NCBI RefSeq assembly: GCF_921293095.1
Contig: NC_060252.1
Coordinates: forward strand, 8,370,001 to 8,434,000
Direction of reading: 5' to 3'
Source of the DNA: Ischnura elegans
Taxonomy: Eukaryota; Arthropoda; Insecta; Odonata; Coenagrionidae
Length of the DNA: 64,000 nt
Shown here: in pieces, positions 1-12,600 of the stretch
Layout: the number at the start of each line of letters is the position of its first letter
Numbering within the stretch: the stretch's first letter is position 1
Position numbers and translations under genes: made by a program
Notes under the pieces: model-generated
What the model saw: the letters and a program-made list of their open reading frames with translations, nothing else
The model's database searches: none
What the model was told of the DNA's origin: nothing

Positions 1-1984
1 AATGTGCTATGGCACCACTAAAGTGAGGGTAATCAACCTCTTGTGGCAAGATGTAGAAGCTGGTTCTAAGGAAACCCTGGATGTGATTGGACAAGTTGAT
101 ATTGTCATTGCTGCAGGTATATCTTATAAATGAGATGGCATTAAATTTAATGTAATTATTGTGATTATAATGTCTGATGTCCATTTTGGATTTGATATCT
201 TCTCTAGCAGGTGCACTTGAAGTGAGTGCTCCTCACTTTATACTCAAATCCAATTGAAGTGAGTACAGGGTATATTTTCTACACATTTCTGGTACGTCTG
301 TTCAGATGGAATTTCGTTGTGTCTGGAATGTTAAGGAAAATGATGTGAAAGGCTGGAAATATTATATTTGCTGTAAAATTTAAGTAGTAATTTTTCCTTA
401 CTTTAGTAGGTAGGTGGGTTGAAATCTGAACTTCCTATTCTCAATTACCCCAATACATAAAAAAAGGTGGGGATCAGGTTGGAGTGGTGGCTAGAGTGTT
501 GGCTTCCCACCCAGCAGGCTCGGGTTCAAATCCCGGCAGTGGCAGAGAATTTATAAGATTGCCCAATCCCTCCTTGAACGTTGTGTGGAGGACATTTGAA
601 GCGCAACACTCCATCCGTCGAATGGGATGTTAAGCCGTGGTCCCCTTGGCGCCTTTCGTTAGGAGCAGGCTAATGCCGATGCTGGATTTCTCTCCACCCA
701 TCCCTCCATACCCTCCCCTCATGGCGCAAATGACCTAAGCTGTGGGTAGCCTCCTCCAAATACCATACCATAAAAAAAGATAGTTAGTTAACACTCTTGC
801 TTGAAGAATTACGGGCCAATATCCATGCTCTTGGCCTTTTCCAAATTATTTGAGAAAATAATTTACCAGTGCATTCTCTGCATCCAAAGATAAAATATAA
901 ATACGGAAATGATGGTTATTCTCTATAAAATAGTCAGAAAAATGACAAGAATTGCTTAGATTGTCTAGAAAAGTCTGGAAATTTGAGGTTGATATTTGAG
1001 TGGCCACCCTTTACATCCTTTCTTTGGTTGGTTATATACTCGTGTGGTAGTCATTGGTAGGAAGAAGAGTCTGGCAACCATCCATCTGGAGAGTCTGGCA
1101 AATGTTCCTAGTAGATGACGTTGAGGTAGATGACCTTAGAAGTTGTCTGGGTGTGGTTGTAGATCAATTAAGAAAAGATGGGTGGGTAAGCATTCTTTTT
1201 ATAAGTACATATTTTCTTCATCGTAGTTATTACAACTTTTTCTGTATTTTTTACCATGCATTGTGTTTCTTTGTGGAGGGAGTAAATCGAAAAAGTCCAG
1301 ATGGATTAAATGATTAGTTGAGCGTTCAAGGAGAAATATTGTGAAGGGAAGGTCAAAGGAGGAGATAAAGTAGGCCTTGGAAAGAGAGTTAAGCTTGGAA
1401 TGCTGTTTCAATCAAAAATGGTGCAATATGTGTTAATGAGTATCTTTGTTTTATAATAGTTTGTTGTACATCTTTATTTGATGCATGTAAAATCTTCTTT
1501 TAGTATAATGATGTTTTTCATGTAAATTTTATAGTAAAAAAATTATTTTCTTCTTTTTCAGATGTAGTTTATGATCAGTCACTTTTCAAGCCATTAATTG
1601 GTGCCTTAAAAACTCTTACTTCTATGAATAATGGTCGTGAATTATTACCTGTGATACTCGCATGCACAAAAAGAAATCCTGAAACATTGAAAGAGTTTAT
1701 TGATTGCTTAAGTGAGTATTTTCTTTTTCTATGGGACTAATTTAAACATGCATGTTGGCATAAAAAGCTAAGTTTTCAACAGGACTGCTGGGCATAATAT
1801 GTTACAGCTTAGCTTTTGTGCAGAAAATTAACATTTGAAGCTTAACAATTGCTAATTGCACAATCGTGATGATTTTTCAGCCAAATCAGGGTTTTTGGCC
1901 GTAGAGGAGGAGCCTGTACAACCACAGTATTTCGTTTATGAGTCTGATCCTGCCGTTGGAATTTATCGGATAACTGTGCCCTGA
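1..1984 (+). CDS. EEF2KMT: eEF2-lysine methyltransferase, last three exons (5' part outside the window)
   Basis: Three exons read in one frame: 1-116, 1562-1711 and 1881-1984, with GT-AG introns at 117-1561 and 1712-1880 and a TGA stop at 1982-1984. The peptide runs from the strand carrying VDIVIAADVVYD through ACTKRNPETLKEF to a C-terminus ending GIYRITVP. This follows the end of the FAM86/EEF2KMT family, where DVVIAADVLY and VRNPET occupy the same places; the (A)ADVxY loop is typical of family-16 seven-beta-strand lysine methyltransferases. The known enzyme transfers methyl groups from S-adenosylmethionine to a lysine of elongation factor 2 in the cytoplasm. The SAM-binding N-terminal half lies left of the window. 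A SINE sits in the first intron. VCPKMT/METTL21-type relatives are the alternative, but the RNPET block favours EEF2KMT. Confidence 0.85.
467..768 (+). mobile_element. tRNA-derived SINE in an EEF2KMT intron
   Basis: The head is tRNA-like, with an A-box-like stretch at 489-503 and a B box GGTTCAAATCC at 523-533. A roughly 200-bp unrelated body follows. An exact 11-bp direct repeat CATAAAAAAAG flanks it at 456-466 and 769-779, as expected for LINE-assisted retroposition. The element is same-strand as the host gene and well preserved. It is not a functional tRNA: the stretch after the B box does not close an acceptor stem. Confidence 0.85.
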
Positions 1985-2949
1985 AAATAGTTTGTTACAC
2001 AGCTGTGAGATTTTATATTGGGTTTGATGGTGGATAAAGTGGACAAAGTGAAAAATATGGCGAGGAAGAAGAGGCTATTACATGTGAAGTGGGTTTTTTA
2101 TTTTTATCACTTCTTATTCCATATTTGCAATTGCTTTGTTTTTACTTACACTTACAATTAGTTACATATGGGAGGTGCATTCATAATGAACTGAAAAATA
2201 TTTCCACTTTATTTTCCGTACCTAATCAGATGATCATATTAAAAGTTTTCATCTCAAATTTTTGTAATCCATAGTAATTGTTTTGTATGTGCAGTAGTGA
2301 ATCTAGGTTTGGACTAAGCAAGGACAAGTCTGTTGTATGAAGGAAATATCTCAAGCAACAGAGTAATTTTGTATTTCCAAGACTAAAAAAAGGAGTGTTT
2401 AGGTTAAATCATTGATAAAAATGACAGAATTCGGTAAGATGACTGTGTGAAGGTATTCTAATAAGATTGTATCTGCTGCATGTTCCCCATAGATCCGACA
2501 CAAGAATGACTTTTGTAAGACTAGGGATGATGTGGTGACCACGATTGACTCTTTCTTCACTTCTTTTCGTAGGGAGTTTGCTTTTAGTTAATTGTTTCAT
2601 ACGGGGAAGTTCCAAAATTTCCATTGCAAATTGCGTGTACCATTCAGTAAGGGGCAGAAAAACTTATAAAAATAAGGAAGTGGCACAGCTTGTTTCCTCT
2701 GTGAAGTAGGACTTCTCCAAAGTGATAGTTTTCACACATGAACTGACACCAGCTTGGTTGGGCTCATTTTCCACTTCTGGAATTGTATTGATTACAAGTT
2801 CAATGCCTTCTACTCTCTTATCCAGTTTCCCATTTAATGCATAAGCCACCCCTTATTGACTTTCCTCACCATGAATGGTGAATCTATGGGGAAGCTAAGG
2901 AGGCTTAAACTCTTTCATTGGGTTGAAACTTAAATAAATATGTAAATGT
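1985..2949. other. EEF2KMT 3' flank, no gene seen
   Basis: The 3' UTR of EEF2KMT should lie at the left of this AT-rich stretch. No further exon, RNA gene or bounded repeat was recognised. A minus-strand open frame at 2409-2624 vaguely resembles the C-terminal tail of a LINE reverse transcriptase but is too weak to call. Confidence 0.5.
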
Positions 2950-3058
2950 ATAAGAGATGTGCGAATAGTATCTGCGAATACTCAAATACTAGAAAGTATT
3001 CGATATCTTGAATAATAATGCTAAAGGTACACTCTCGGATACTTCAAAGTGAACATGC
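2950..3058 (+). mobile_element. Terminal fragment of a hAT-like element with TAGAGATG-type ends
   Basis: About 100 bp beginning AGAGATGTGCGAATAGTATC matches the reverse complement of the right end of the complete element at 47434-49109, including the AGAAAGTATTCG stretch. No second end was found nearby, so this is a truncated copy. Confidence 0.65.
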
Positions 3059-5143
3059 CAGGTTTCTTGCCAATGCATCTTGAACTTGTCATAAAATACT
3101 GATTTTTAAAATTTTGCTGCCAAAAACTGTCTATTAAGTACAGAATCCACGTATAGGATCGTATTACATGCACATATATAGTTGCCCTGGAATCCATACT
3201 ACTCTATTTCACCAAAGAGAACTCAGTCCGAGCATTTTTTGGAAAATTCCTTCCACAAAAATTAAACATCTACACTTGTTTGCGGTAATCTACTGTAAAA
3301 ATGTGGCTGAATAAAATATGTATACACCATTTCTTTTCATTTACATTTCTGATGGAAACTTTTTTATTATCATTGTCTGAATGCCAACTTCAACATTGAA
3401 AGAAAACTAAGAGTTGTTTTGAAGGCTGCATATTTAGTTACAATGCCTGATCAAATCACTCTTTGTTATGATATCTTTTCCTATAGATATCATAGCTTTA
3501 GTGAGATTTCAAACCTGTACATAGCTTCATTAATCAAGAACAACAAATCTGACCATTTGAAAACATTTCCTCTGCACCAAATTTTTATTTACGTATCTAT
3601 CAGAAACATAGTTCAACTGAAGACTTTAGCAGATTTCATCTTACAAGGAATACCTTTTAGTAAAATTATATGCCTTAATGTCTGTTTGTCATGTGCATTG
3701 GCTCATGGTTCCTTCAAATCAAATTTTGGCAAGCAAATTTAATGAGTGTGGATTGTACAGTATTTGAACTTTGAGGAGCTACACCATTGTGTTGTTTCAT
3801 TTATGTTATTTACATTCACTTATGTGTTTAACTCTCAAAAAAGTAGATAGTTCAAACTTGGAACCTAGCGGAATCCTAATCCCAATTGCCGAATCCTAAT
3901 CCAAAAAGGCTGCAAAGCCATCGATCGAGTGCATGAATGGAAGAATGTAGTGACCGCCATTCACTCCAGGCACAGAGATAGGATTCCCCCAATGCAAAGT
4001 GCTTCTGCGTCAATGAAATTAAACACGCTCAAAATTTATGCCATGAATTAAGAATCTTTCATGAGCCCATATCAGTTTTATTCACCATTCCAAAATGCCT
4101 TCGCCCTTGGATAAAAGCTGTACATTTTGTTCACTTGCTTTATGATTTTAGGTGTCCCTTTACAGAATATGAATTAAGGTGAAGTATTGGAATAGTCAAT
4201 CAAACTATTCTCATCCTCACCTCTCTCCTCCCAAATTCCATCCTTCAGAGTGGGAGGGAGCGATCTTGGCACACACCATCCCCCTGTGCTCTTGCTGCCA
4301 GCCACCTTGCTACGAGTCCATGAGGCAAAGGTCCCCTCGGGCTAAAATGGGTGCAGACAGTGAAACTTTGAAAGCTAATGTCTTCACTAGGAATAGGCTT
4401 CTCGGCCCAAGAAATTTCACAAATGTGAAATTTCTTAAGCCGAGAATTGTTATTACCAAACAGTACTATCCTACCAAATTTGATCAAAATCTACAGTACC
4501 TCGCACACCTTAAGAGTGTCCTTTTCAAGGTGCTCTGAGCTCTCTTCCAACTCCCCATGGAACTTAAGAAGCTAATAGGAATCTTTGCTCAATGGGCTTC
4601 TTGGCGCAGGAAATTTAACCTTGGTTCTCGTATTACCAAACATTACCATCCTTCAATGTTTGATTAAAATCTGAAGAGTACACCTCGGGAGAGTCCATAG
4701 TTTGCTCAAAAAATGTTCACTTGCATCGAACTAAAGTATCAAGTTAAATGAGAACAATGGGAAAAGGTTTTGTTTAAAAAATCTTTCCTCTTCCCTTCTC
4801 GACACGAGAACCTTTATCACATGATGTGCTTTTATGCTCCCCAACCAAGCTGCTGGTATGAGTTGCATTCTGTGCTCTTTGGTCACAATAATTTTCCTCC
4901 AGTAGTGTTTCCCCCTCTGAAGGATTTCGAGATTTTAATTAATTTATATTATGCATTATTTCATATTATCATTGTAATATGCATTAAATATTAAAAAAAG
5001 AATCCTAACATTGCATTTTTATAGCATTATCTGTTTGTTGAGCATTTTTGAATTTATTGATTTACACATGAGTCACGAGTTCTTGTATTTGACCACACTC
5101 AAAAAATGCTCTGAAGTTTTCACTTTAAAAATATCCTCTAGTA
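3059..5143. other. Intergenic DNA between convergent genes
   Basis: No coding exon was recognised. The only clear structure is the inverted repeat at 4399-4446, listed separately. Open frames here have no recognisable domain and no splice-supported continuation. Confidence 0.5.
4399..4446. repeat. Near-perfect hairpin, 22-bp arms
   Basis: TTCTCGGCCCAAGAAATTTC and its mirror TTCTCGGCTTAAGAAATTTC (reading the second arm in reverse complement) flank a 4-bp loop AAAT. Only two positions in the arms mismatch. It could be a decayed MITE centre or a hairpin transcript; nothing shows expression. Confidence 0.6.
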
Positions 5144-5393
5144 CAGGGGTCTCCAAAATATGGCCCGTGGAGGGCTTTTATCCAGCCCACGCACTCGTTT
5201 CAGGTGATTCTCGCTCGTTCAACTCCGTGAGACGCCGCTAGGATCATTGCAGCGCTGTACTGCTGTATGGATGGATACTTAAGTAGACATTGGTATCGAA
5301 TACTTCAGTAATTGGCAAATTAGCTATCTGGCCCACGGGGGGATTAGGAACTTAGAATAAGGCCCTCGTGGCTTAGTAAATTGGAGACCCCTG
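5144..5393. mobile_element. hAT MITE, 250 bp, CAGGGGTCTCCAA ends
   Basis: Both ends carry CAGGGGTCTCCAA-type inverted repeats. The exact 8-bp duplication CTCTAGTA lies at 5136-5143 and 5394-5401. The subterminal GGCCCGTGG / CCACGGGGG motif is typical of hAT elements of the Charlie/SPIN style. No coding capacity. The intact duplication suggests a fairly recent insertion. Confidence 0.9.
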
Positions 5394-6677
5394 CTCTAGT
5401 ATACCCACCTAGATATACTTTATCCTGGTATTATTTTCATTTTCCCCATGTGACCTACTGATTAAATGGCCTAAGTATTTAATGTTAATGATGTCAGAAA
5501 TTTTTGTATTATGTACTCTGACTGATATACACAAAGCTTTCTTGCTAGAAAAAGGCTAGACCGATATCCAAAACATTCCAAATAGATTTTTTATCTTCTA
5601 AGAAACAAGTGTTGCAAGAGCACACTCAAACAAGATGAGATGGATTGGAAACCCAAACAGCATAAATCATACAGCTCACATGGCTTGGCCTTGACATAAC
5701 AAAATTGCAAGATCAGACTCCCTTATTTGTAGCCTCTCAAGAGCCTTGCTGCCTGGAAGTACCTATGTGAGAGCTCACTTCTTCCCCTCCACTGCTCCTC
5801 TTCTCCACACTTCCGCCGTCCACCCCTTTCTCTCACAGAGTGAAAGACTTTCTCCAGGTTGTTGCCTTTAGGGAAGTCATAAATCAGTGCCAAACCAGGT
5901 CTGTCCACACAGTTGAATGAGTAGAGAGAAGAATTCATGAAAGATAAGTGGTGCAGGAATGAGAAAGCCCTGGCAACGATCACTCTTGACTGAGTAAATG
6001 ACTTGAAATTTAGAATGATAGTTCACATATTTGCTCTAGAATAACTATTGTCTGAACCCAGGAAGGTAGATTCAGCTTTGCAGGAAATGATTTAATTACA
6101 CTAATGCACATGAGCTGTGTTTATTGAACAACTTAACTGCATATTTGTGAGCTATTGGTCAGTGCCAGTGGTCACTTAAATAAGAAGTTCCAATACCTAA
6201 ATAAACCTCATGTTTATATTGGCTTACACAGTTGAAAAAAATACTCCAACACATACTTATCGAATTGTAAATTTGTATTCAGATAGCAAAATAAAACTTA
6301 CATTTGGCACATTAAAATTGCAAAACAATACCTTTATCTAATTCAAGCCATTAGATCTGCTGATTACAAAAATCCTTAGATTTATAAAAATGACAATCAC
6401 GCATATTTCATTAAAAAAAAGAGAATGCAAACAAAGAACAAGCAAAAAATGCAAATATAACATTTAAATATGAAGTAAAACAATAAAAAATAAATGTACG
6501 TAAATATTTTAGCATAACATTCAAATACATCACAACCCTAATGTGAAAGCGCAAAATGGAAGAAAATGTCATTTTTCCATGCATTCAGGTTTTTAAAAAC
6601 CAATGGAATACCAGAAAATATTAATTAGCACATTACAACGAAAGCATCAAAACAAAAAATACATAATACAATAGCAA
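5394..6677 (-). other. 3' flank and likely 3' UTR of TOLLIP copy A
   Basis: From about 5930 rightwards this stretch is recognisably similar to the 3' flank of TOLLIP B (about 25295-26013). One shared block is AATGAGAAAGCCCTGGCAA against AATGAGAGAGCTCTGGCAA. The duplicated unit therefore extended well beyond the last exon. The 3' UTR of copy A is expected here; its end could not be placed. No separate gene is visible. Confidence 0.55.
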
Positions 6678-9600
6678 TTATTCACTCATTTGAAGCAGTG
6701 AATTAACAGTTCCATCCTTATTTCCTCTGTTAGCCTCATATACAGATTTAATGACTTCTTTGTCCATGTTGGGAAACATATCCTCAATCTGTAAAGAAAA
6801 AATGGTAGTGGATCTCAGAAAATTCACAGACTCCGAGCAGATTCTAAAATGCATGTAATACTGCAATTTTATCACTGGAAGTAAACTTCTACATCAACTT
6901 GGATAATAGCAAAAACGTAAGGATCACCTAATAAGCTCCTCTATCAGGGACTAATTAATTTACCACCCACACATCCACAAGTGAACTCAAAGAAGCAGAC
7001 CAACAAGTTAGATACAAGCAGCAAAGCCACTTAGGACAAAATTAGAAGAACTAGAATATTTTTCATTTTAGTTTAGTAATCAGTGAATCCAGAGATCACC
7101 AGATGCTTTAACACCAGCAAATGTTTAATTCGTTTGGAATAATCCTTTACACTCTGAAAACATAATGAAACAGCTCACTCTTTAGCTAGACCTTCCATGA
7201 GACTCTTTTCAACTGAGAAGGCAATAATTTACCTAAATTTATATTGAAATACCTGTTTTATCTCTTTCTCTGATATCTGTGGCACAGGTGGCTCTGGAGC
7301 GGCAGGGGGTGGAGTAGTGTATACTGACACAGGGTTGTACGGAGTTGGCCTTATTCCATTAGGAACCATTACAACTGGTCCAGATGTCTGCAAAAAGAAT
7401 CATTAATATAAAAGAATCATAAATACTGATGAAATAACGAAGGGAGTAACAAATGACTGCCATAATAACATATGGAATATGTTTATGACTCAAGTCAACC
7501 TTTCCCCTACTAAAGACGTAAATATACGTGTTTCTTGACCCAGGAGACGAAAGCCATATATTTCCATCTGAGATTTTCCTACCCAAAAAAATGAAAGCCG
7601 TATATATACGTATTCTAGCTCTCCCCCTTTTATGACGATCACGGGTTTAAGTCGTCTTTGTTTCGCGACCCAACGTAAGGGACAGCATTCATACAATTGT
7701 TTATCCAGTCAGTTTTCGAAGTAAACATTTTTTCATTTCTCAAGAAATATAAACTAAGAATTGAATTCTTTGTCTTTTGAGCAGAGTTTACATTTTTTAA
7801 ACGAAATTCAACGATAAATATTAACTTATACCGAGTTCTGTATAAACATCAACATGGAAATTGTTGCTGCATTAAATGTATTAATATTGACCTTAGAACT
7901 TCGTTTAAAATTTGACAATCCTCAGAAAAAAAATGACGAATTCAATTCAAAGTCTGCAGTTTACGTGCAAGCAACAATTATTATCCATATGCCAAATACA
8001 AACAAGCAATCCATAAGTTGACCGCGAACCAATGCCACAGGTATGGCCGTAATCCGGAGAGGAGGGAGCACAACTACCCTCGGAGTCCGCAACAATGCGG
8101 AGTCCTCGCTCGGAGGGGTTGAAAAAGGTTGGAGGTGAAAGCGTGTGATTATCCGTGAGACCCTTCTTAACGAATGTCCTCCAAAAATGCTCCGTACCAC
8201 GAGAAAGGTAGGGTCTTTTGGGGCTAAGTACAGCAGTCATGCTAAGACGACCAACTCCACCACCTCGAAAGGATGAAATAGGCATTGCACTCATTTCTAG
8301 TGCATTATTAAATCAGTGTCCATCAGCTGGGCTTTCGATAATCCCCTGAGAGTTTCAGATGAAATTTGTATTTCTCCGGCAAAAACTTTTAATTCTTTCT
8401 CTTTGATTCCTGGGAAATATTCTTTAAAATTTATGATGCCAAATAATTATTTTTAAAATAGCTTATTTAAAGGGAAATAGACAAAAAGCAGATACAGCAA
8501 ATCATTTCAAGATGATTTAAAAACAATTAAAGAGAAAATCACATCACTTCACTTTCCTAATTTAAACATTGTTATGTTTGCACTAATGAACAAGGTTATA
8601 CCCAGACTTCGTTATGAATAGCCTTGATAAATATGATCAATTACTTCAAAAATTGAAGTCATTAACCGGTCCAGGGTAATTGTCAAGGGTAAATAAAAGG
8701 AATAAAATTCCAAAATCGTTATTAAAATGAAAAGATTACATCAGCCCATAAAAAATACCTCTTCTGGGAGGGTAAAACGGAAGGAAATAAAAAATAAAGT
8801 TACAAGCATGACATTCATATCCTAAATCCGTGACAAAACCATATGACAACCTTTTCTAAGTTGAGCAACTTGCCAAAAAAAGACATTGCTTGTGTGGATG
8901 TTTTATTTATTTATTTAATGCAGTCCAAAAATAGCACAAGGGCTATTCCTGAGGACTCACAATAATAATTTAAATAATATTATCTTTAAACTGCAGTAAA
9001 TTCCAGAGAAAATTGATTTCTCTGATATCGATATTTATAGCAAAATTAAATTCTCTGAAACTTCCCGGTCTTTCAGGTTTTCCAGAGCACTGGAGACCAT
9101 GTTAACCCATTTCTTCCCAACGTTCCGTGAACGCAACGCAAACTTTGCGATTTTTTTTCTCCGTATTTGTTATTGATAAGTAGTTAATATTTTTAACATA
9201 GGTAGTTCAATGCTTTCTAAAATGTTATGATTTTTTTCACGGAAGAAATTTAATAACTTTTGTTTTTACAATGGCCTTTTCATTTACATGTAAGTCGTTA
9301 TTTTAGGTTATCTTCTAAGTTTACATATTATGTTAAATCTGAGGCACTCGATGATTATATCTCTCTGCAAATACAATGATGCATTTGTATTCTAGGCCAT
9401 TGCAACAAATTGGGTGAATTTGACTAAGTGGTTTTCAAATTATTTAAGAATAAAGCAAGTGTTGCGTTCACGCAACGTTGGGAGGACCCCGGTAATCTAG
9501 GGAAACGGCGCGCCGCGGCGGTAGTCGTCTAGAGCGTTTCTTTTTGGACTGAAAAATGAAAAGCTTATCAAGAATATGTTACCTTTTTATGGTGAAACTT

Positions 9601-12600
9601 TAGTTTCAGGCAATTGTACAGTATTTTAGTCCTAAATATACATCTACATAAGTGTTGAAGGGTCTTTACTAGGATGTTTGGCAGGTGGTAAGTTTTCACA
9701 GAGTTGTGACTGTTTGATATTTTTAACTTCACGAATCAAGCAAGATTAAATCAGCGTTTACTTGTGCTATAGTGGAAATTTACTGTGACCTAAACAAAGG
9801 ATGCATAAAAACTTTGCTAAAGAGTTGTCCAGAAAATATAACGATTTCTGTAGGCGTCTGCAATTTCAAGATATACTGGCATGCTAAGGTAAGAACGATC
9901 TGCTTACCACAGTTGACAAGTATGTAAAAAGCAAGTGAGTATGTGAGGGCTAGCAAATAGATCGTAAATTCGTATTTACGTGGTGTTGTTGACTAGGATC
10001 CAAAGGGAAGGTAGTGGGAGGGTAAAAAGCATAGTTAGGCTGGGCGGGGATATCCCGGCACCAATGGGTCTCCGTGCACAGTGGGGGTTGGCAAGTGAGC
10101 AAAATGAATGGAGAGATAAGAGGGATCACATTATCGCAGTATTTTCTGAGAAATTCATGCCCACTGGCCGCTGACGATAATGAGCTGGTAAGGCTCCAAA
10201 TGAGGGTGCAGGTCATTTCAAAAGAAATTTTTTGAGAACTATGAGTGACTATGAATGCACAGGGATTCCAAGAAAAATATTTCTTGGTATATTGACTCAG
10301 GTAAAGGGCTTTCTGGGTATTACGGTATATAGAAGGGGCGATGTTCCGTTCCATCTGCTTTCACTATATCCGTGGTTGTCTGTTGAACAATCGTTCCCTC
10401 CAAATAACCTGAACTCACATTTGCAGCCTAAGTTGTTCACTATCGCCCGTGATCATAGTGCGTGAAATTCTCAGAAAATATTCCAATAGCGTGGTATTTT
10501 TTCCGTTCTGATGTTTAGTGGTTATTACACCTTAGCAAAAAATATTACTGGAGTAAGGACGCGTTCCTAATGTGCGTCAAACGATGTCCCGGAAGCATTT
10601 TGTTAAACCTAAAATGTTCTTACGCCCGACTGGTAACAGAAGTTTGGACCAGGGGGATAAGTTTTCTAAGATACGTCCATACTTTGCGAGCTCAACCAAA
10701 TATTTCTACGGTTTGATGCAATTTCTCATAAATTATCTTTTGACGAGAAGATGATGCCATATTTTGGCGAAAGTGAAGGAGTAATTATCAATAGGAGACA
10801 CTTTGTTATTTCCGCGATATAAAAATTCCTATTATTTGACCGGTTTCTTTATATTTTCTGTACTTTATAATGGTGTAATAGCCGAAACCGGTCAAATAGT
10901 ATAAATTTTTATAAATACTTTGTGGAAGTCACAAAGTGTCTGTTATTGATAATATGGACCTTCTACCACGTACAAGCATTAAGTTTCGATTTGAGCAACT
11001 ACACTTTTAGTCACTAAACTTGCCATAATATAGGACATAACGGAATAAATAGTTTGCGAAATACAGTAAGGAAAGACAAGGTTGGCCACAATATTGTTCA
11101 TGGCGAAAAAATTCACGACGAAGATGCCGAGTTTGTAGCAGCCAGATGTTTAGTGATTACCAAAAGTGCAATTTTCATTTATATACTGATTGGTCCTCTA
11201 AATTTCATGAACAGTACCAAGTTTAATCAATATTTTGGGTTAATTATATATTTTGGTTACAATAAAAGCGAATTATTTGCAAAAATAAATGAGTTCCGAA
11301 AAAAAAGCAAAACGGCTCATTTGACCCGGGGAACTCCCAACGTTGCGTATACGCAACGTTTCGCCAACAGCAAACTAAAAACAATAAAAATATAAAAATC
11401 GATAATTTGCCTTATTTGAGTCTGTTTTATTGCTAATTCATCAAAATATTTGGAATTTTTAAGTTATTAACATGCTTGGGATTTAATGGGTTAATACTTC
11501 TCTTTTCTCATATCCCTTACGCAAAAAAATTAAATACATGAAACTGAAATTAATGCTATTTATAACACATGGTGCGAGATTTTAAAAAAATGAATCATAT
11601 TGATCTAGTCTAATATAGGTCTAATCTCCATTCAGTCTAATGCACTGCAGGGCAATTACGAATCTTGAGAGTGTTATATTCAGCCGCCGCTAATACTCTA
11701 TGGAAAAAATGCAAATTTTAATTCTTTGTTAAAACTTTTGCAAGTACTCGTCATGTTAGATAAAAAATTTTGGGCTTTTAGCCATATGAATTTTCAGGTG
11801 ACCCCAATGTTTCCAAAAATTTTTTTTATCCAACATACCTATTATGTTTTTTTTTTTTTTTTTTTAAGTAAATGAAAAGTGCTACGACCTTTCATTTACT
11901 TAAATATGTCTAACTTCCACCAATTGAAGCCTGAATCTGTTGAACTTATACCTATTATGATTCAGCATATTGTGACACTGATAATAATGTTGATTTTCAG
12001 GGCGTAATATAATCTGTTGGCAAAATCTGTGGTCACTAAGAAAATTTTTACGGGGAAAACTGTCGTTGTGTAATTCTGAATAATAATAAAAGTGTCATTA
12101 ATAGCAAGAATAATGACCAAAATATATAAGTTAAAAACCTTTTTCTTTTAATGTTTTTAAATTAAGTGTTAATCCAAGATCCAAGTTGAAGATCAAAAAA
12201 ATTCCAAGGTATGAGAATAAAACTCCTTTAACATTGGAATAAATATAAAATTGTGAAAAAAATTGAGGGTACAAAAGAGAAAGATAAGTAATGCATTCTC
12301 TAAGACTTCATTTAATAACCTTAATAGATATACACATGGAAAAAATATAGGAGAGATAAAAATAGAAACTTACGGAATAGCTAAGAACTAGATTGATTGA
12401 ACCTTCAAGATCATCCCCTTGTTTTCCACTAAGCAGAAACCAGTCCTCCCTTGTTTCACCATTCATAACAGCAGTTGGAATGGGAATGCGGGCCCAAGCG
12501 ATAAGTTCATCCATCTTAAAAGAGCACTCATCAAATATCTCCAAGTAAATCATGTTGACACCTTGAGGGAGAAGGCTGAAAAAGTAGGGTCTCCTAATTA

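Larger units (their letters stand above)
9102..11494 (+). mobile_element. piggyBac element with decayed transposase in TOLLIP A intron 4
   Basis: TTAA sites at 9102-9105 and 11491-11494 are each followed inward by CCCATT. Near both ends lie imperfect palindromes of CCCAACGTTGCG type (about 9118-9140, 9462-9482 and 11336-11361), which look like subterminal transposase-binding repeats. The interior carries a piggyBac transposase scrap on the same strand (10572-10790). At 2.4 kb it is about the size of a full element, but the frame is decayed. Confidence 0.75.

Noticed and set aside
481-545. Possible tRNA gene with A and B boxes
   Set aside because: The tRNA-like part continues into a ~200-bp tail and is flanked by an 11-bp target duplication, so it is the head of a SINE.
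2409-2624. Minus-strand frame with slight resemblance to a LINE RT tail
   Set aside because: Only a few scattered residues match; no second supporting block nearby.
7947-8294. 115-codon minus-strand frame [13 protein letters not shown]...
   Set aside because: It lies within a piggyBac-type MITE; the related copy at 43652-44476 does not keep the frame.
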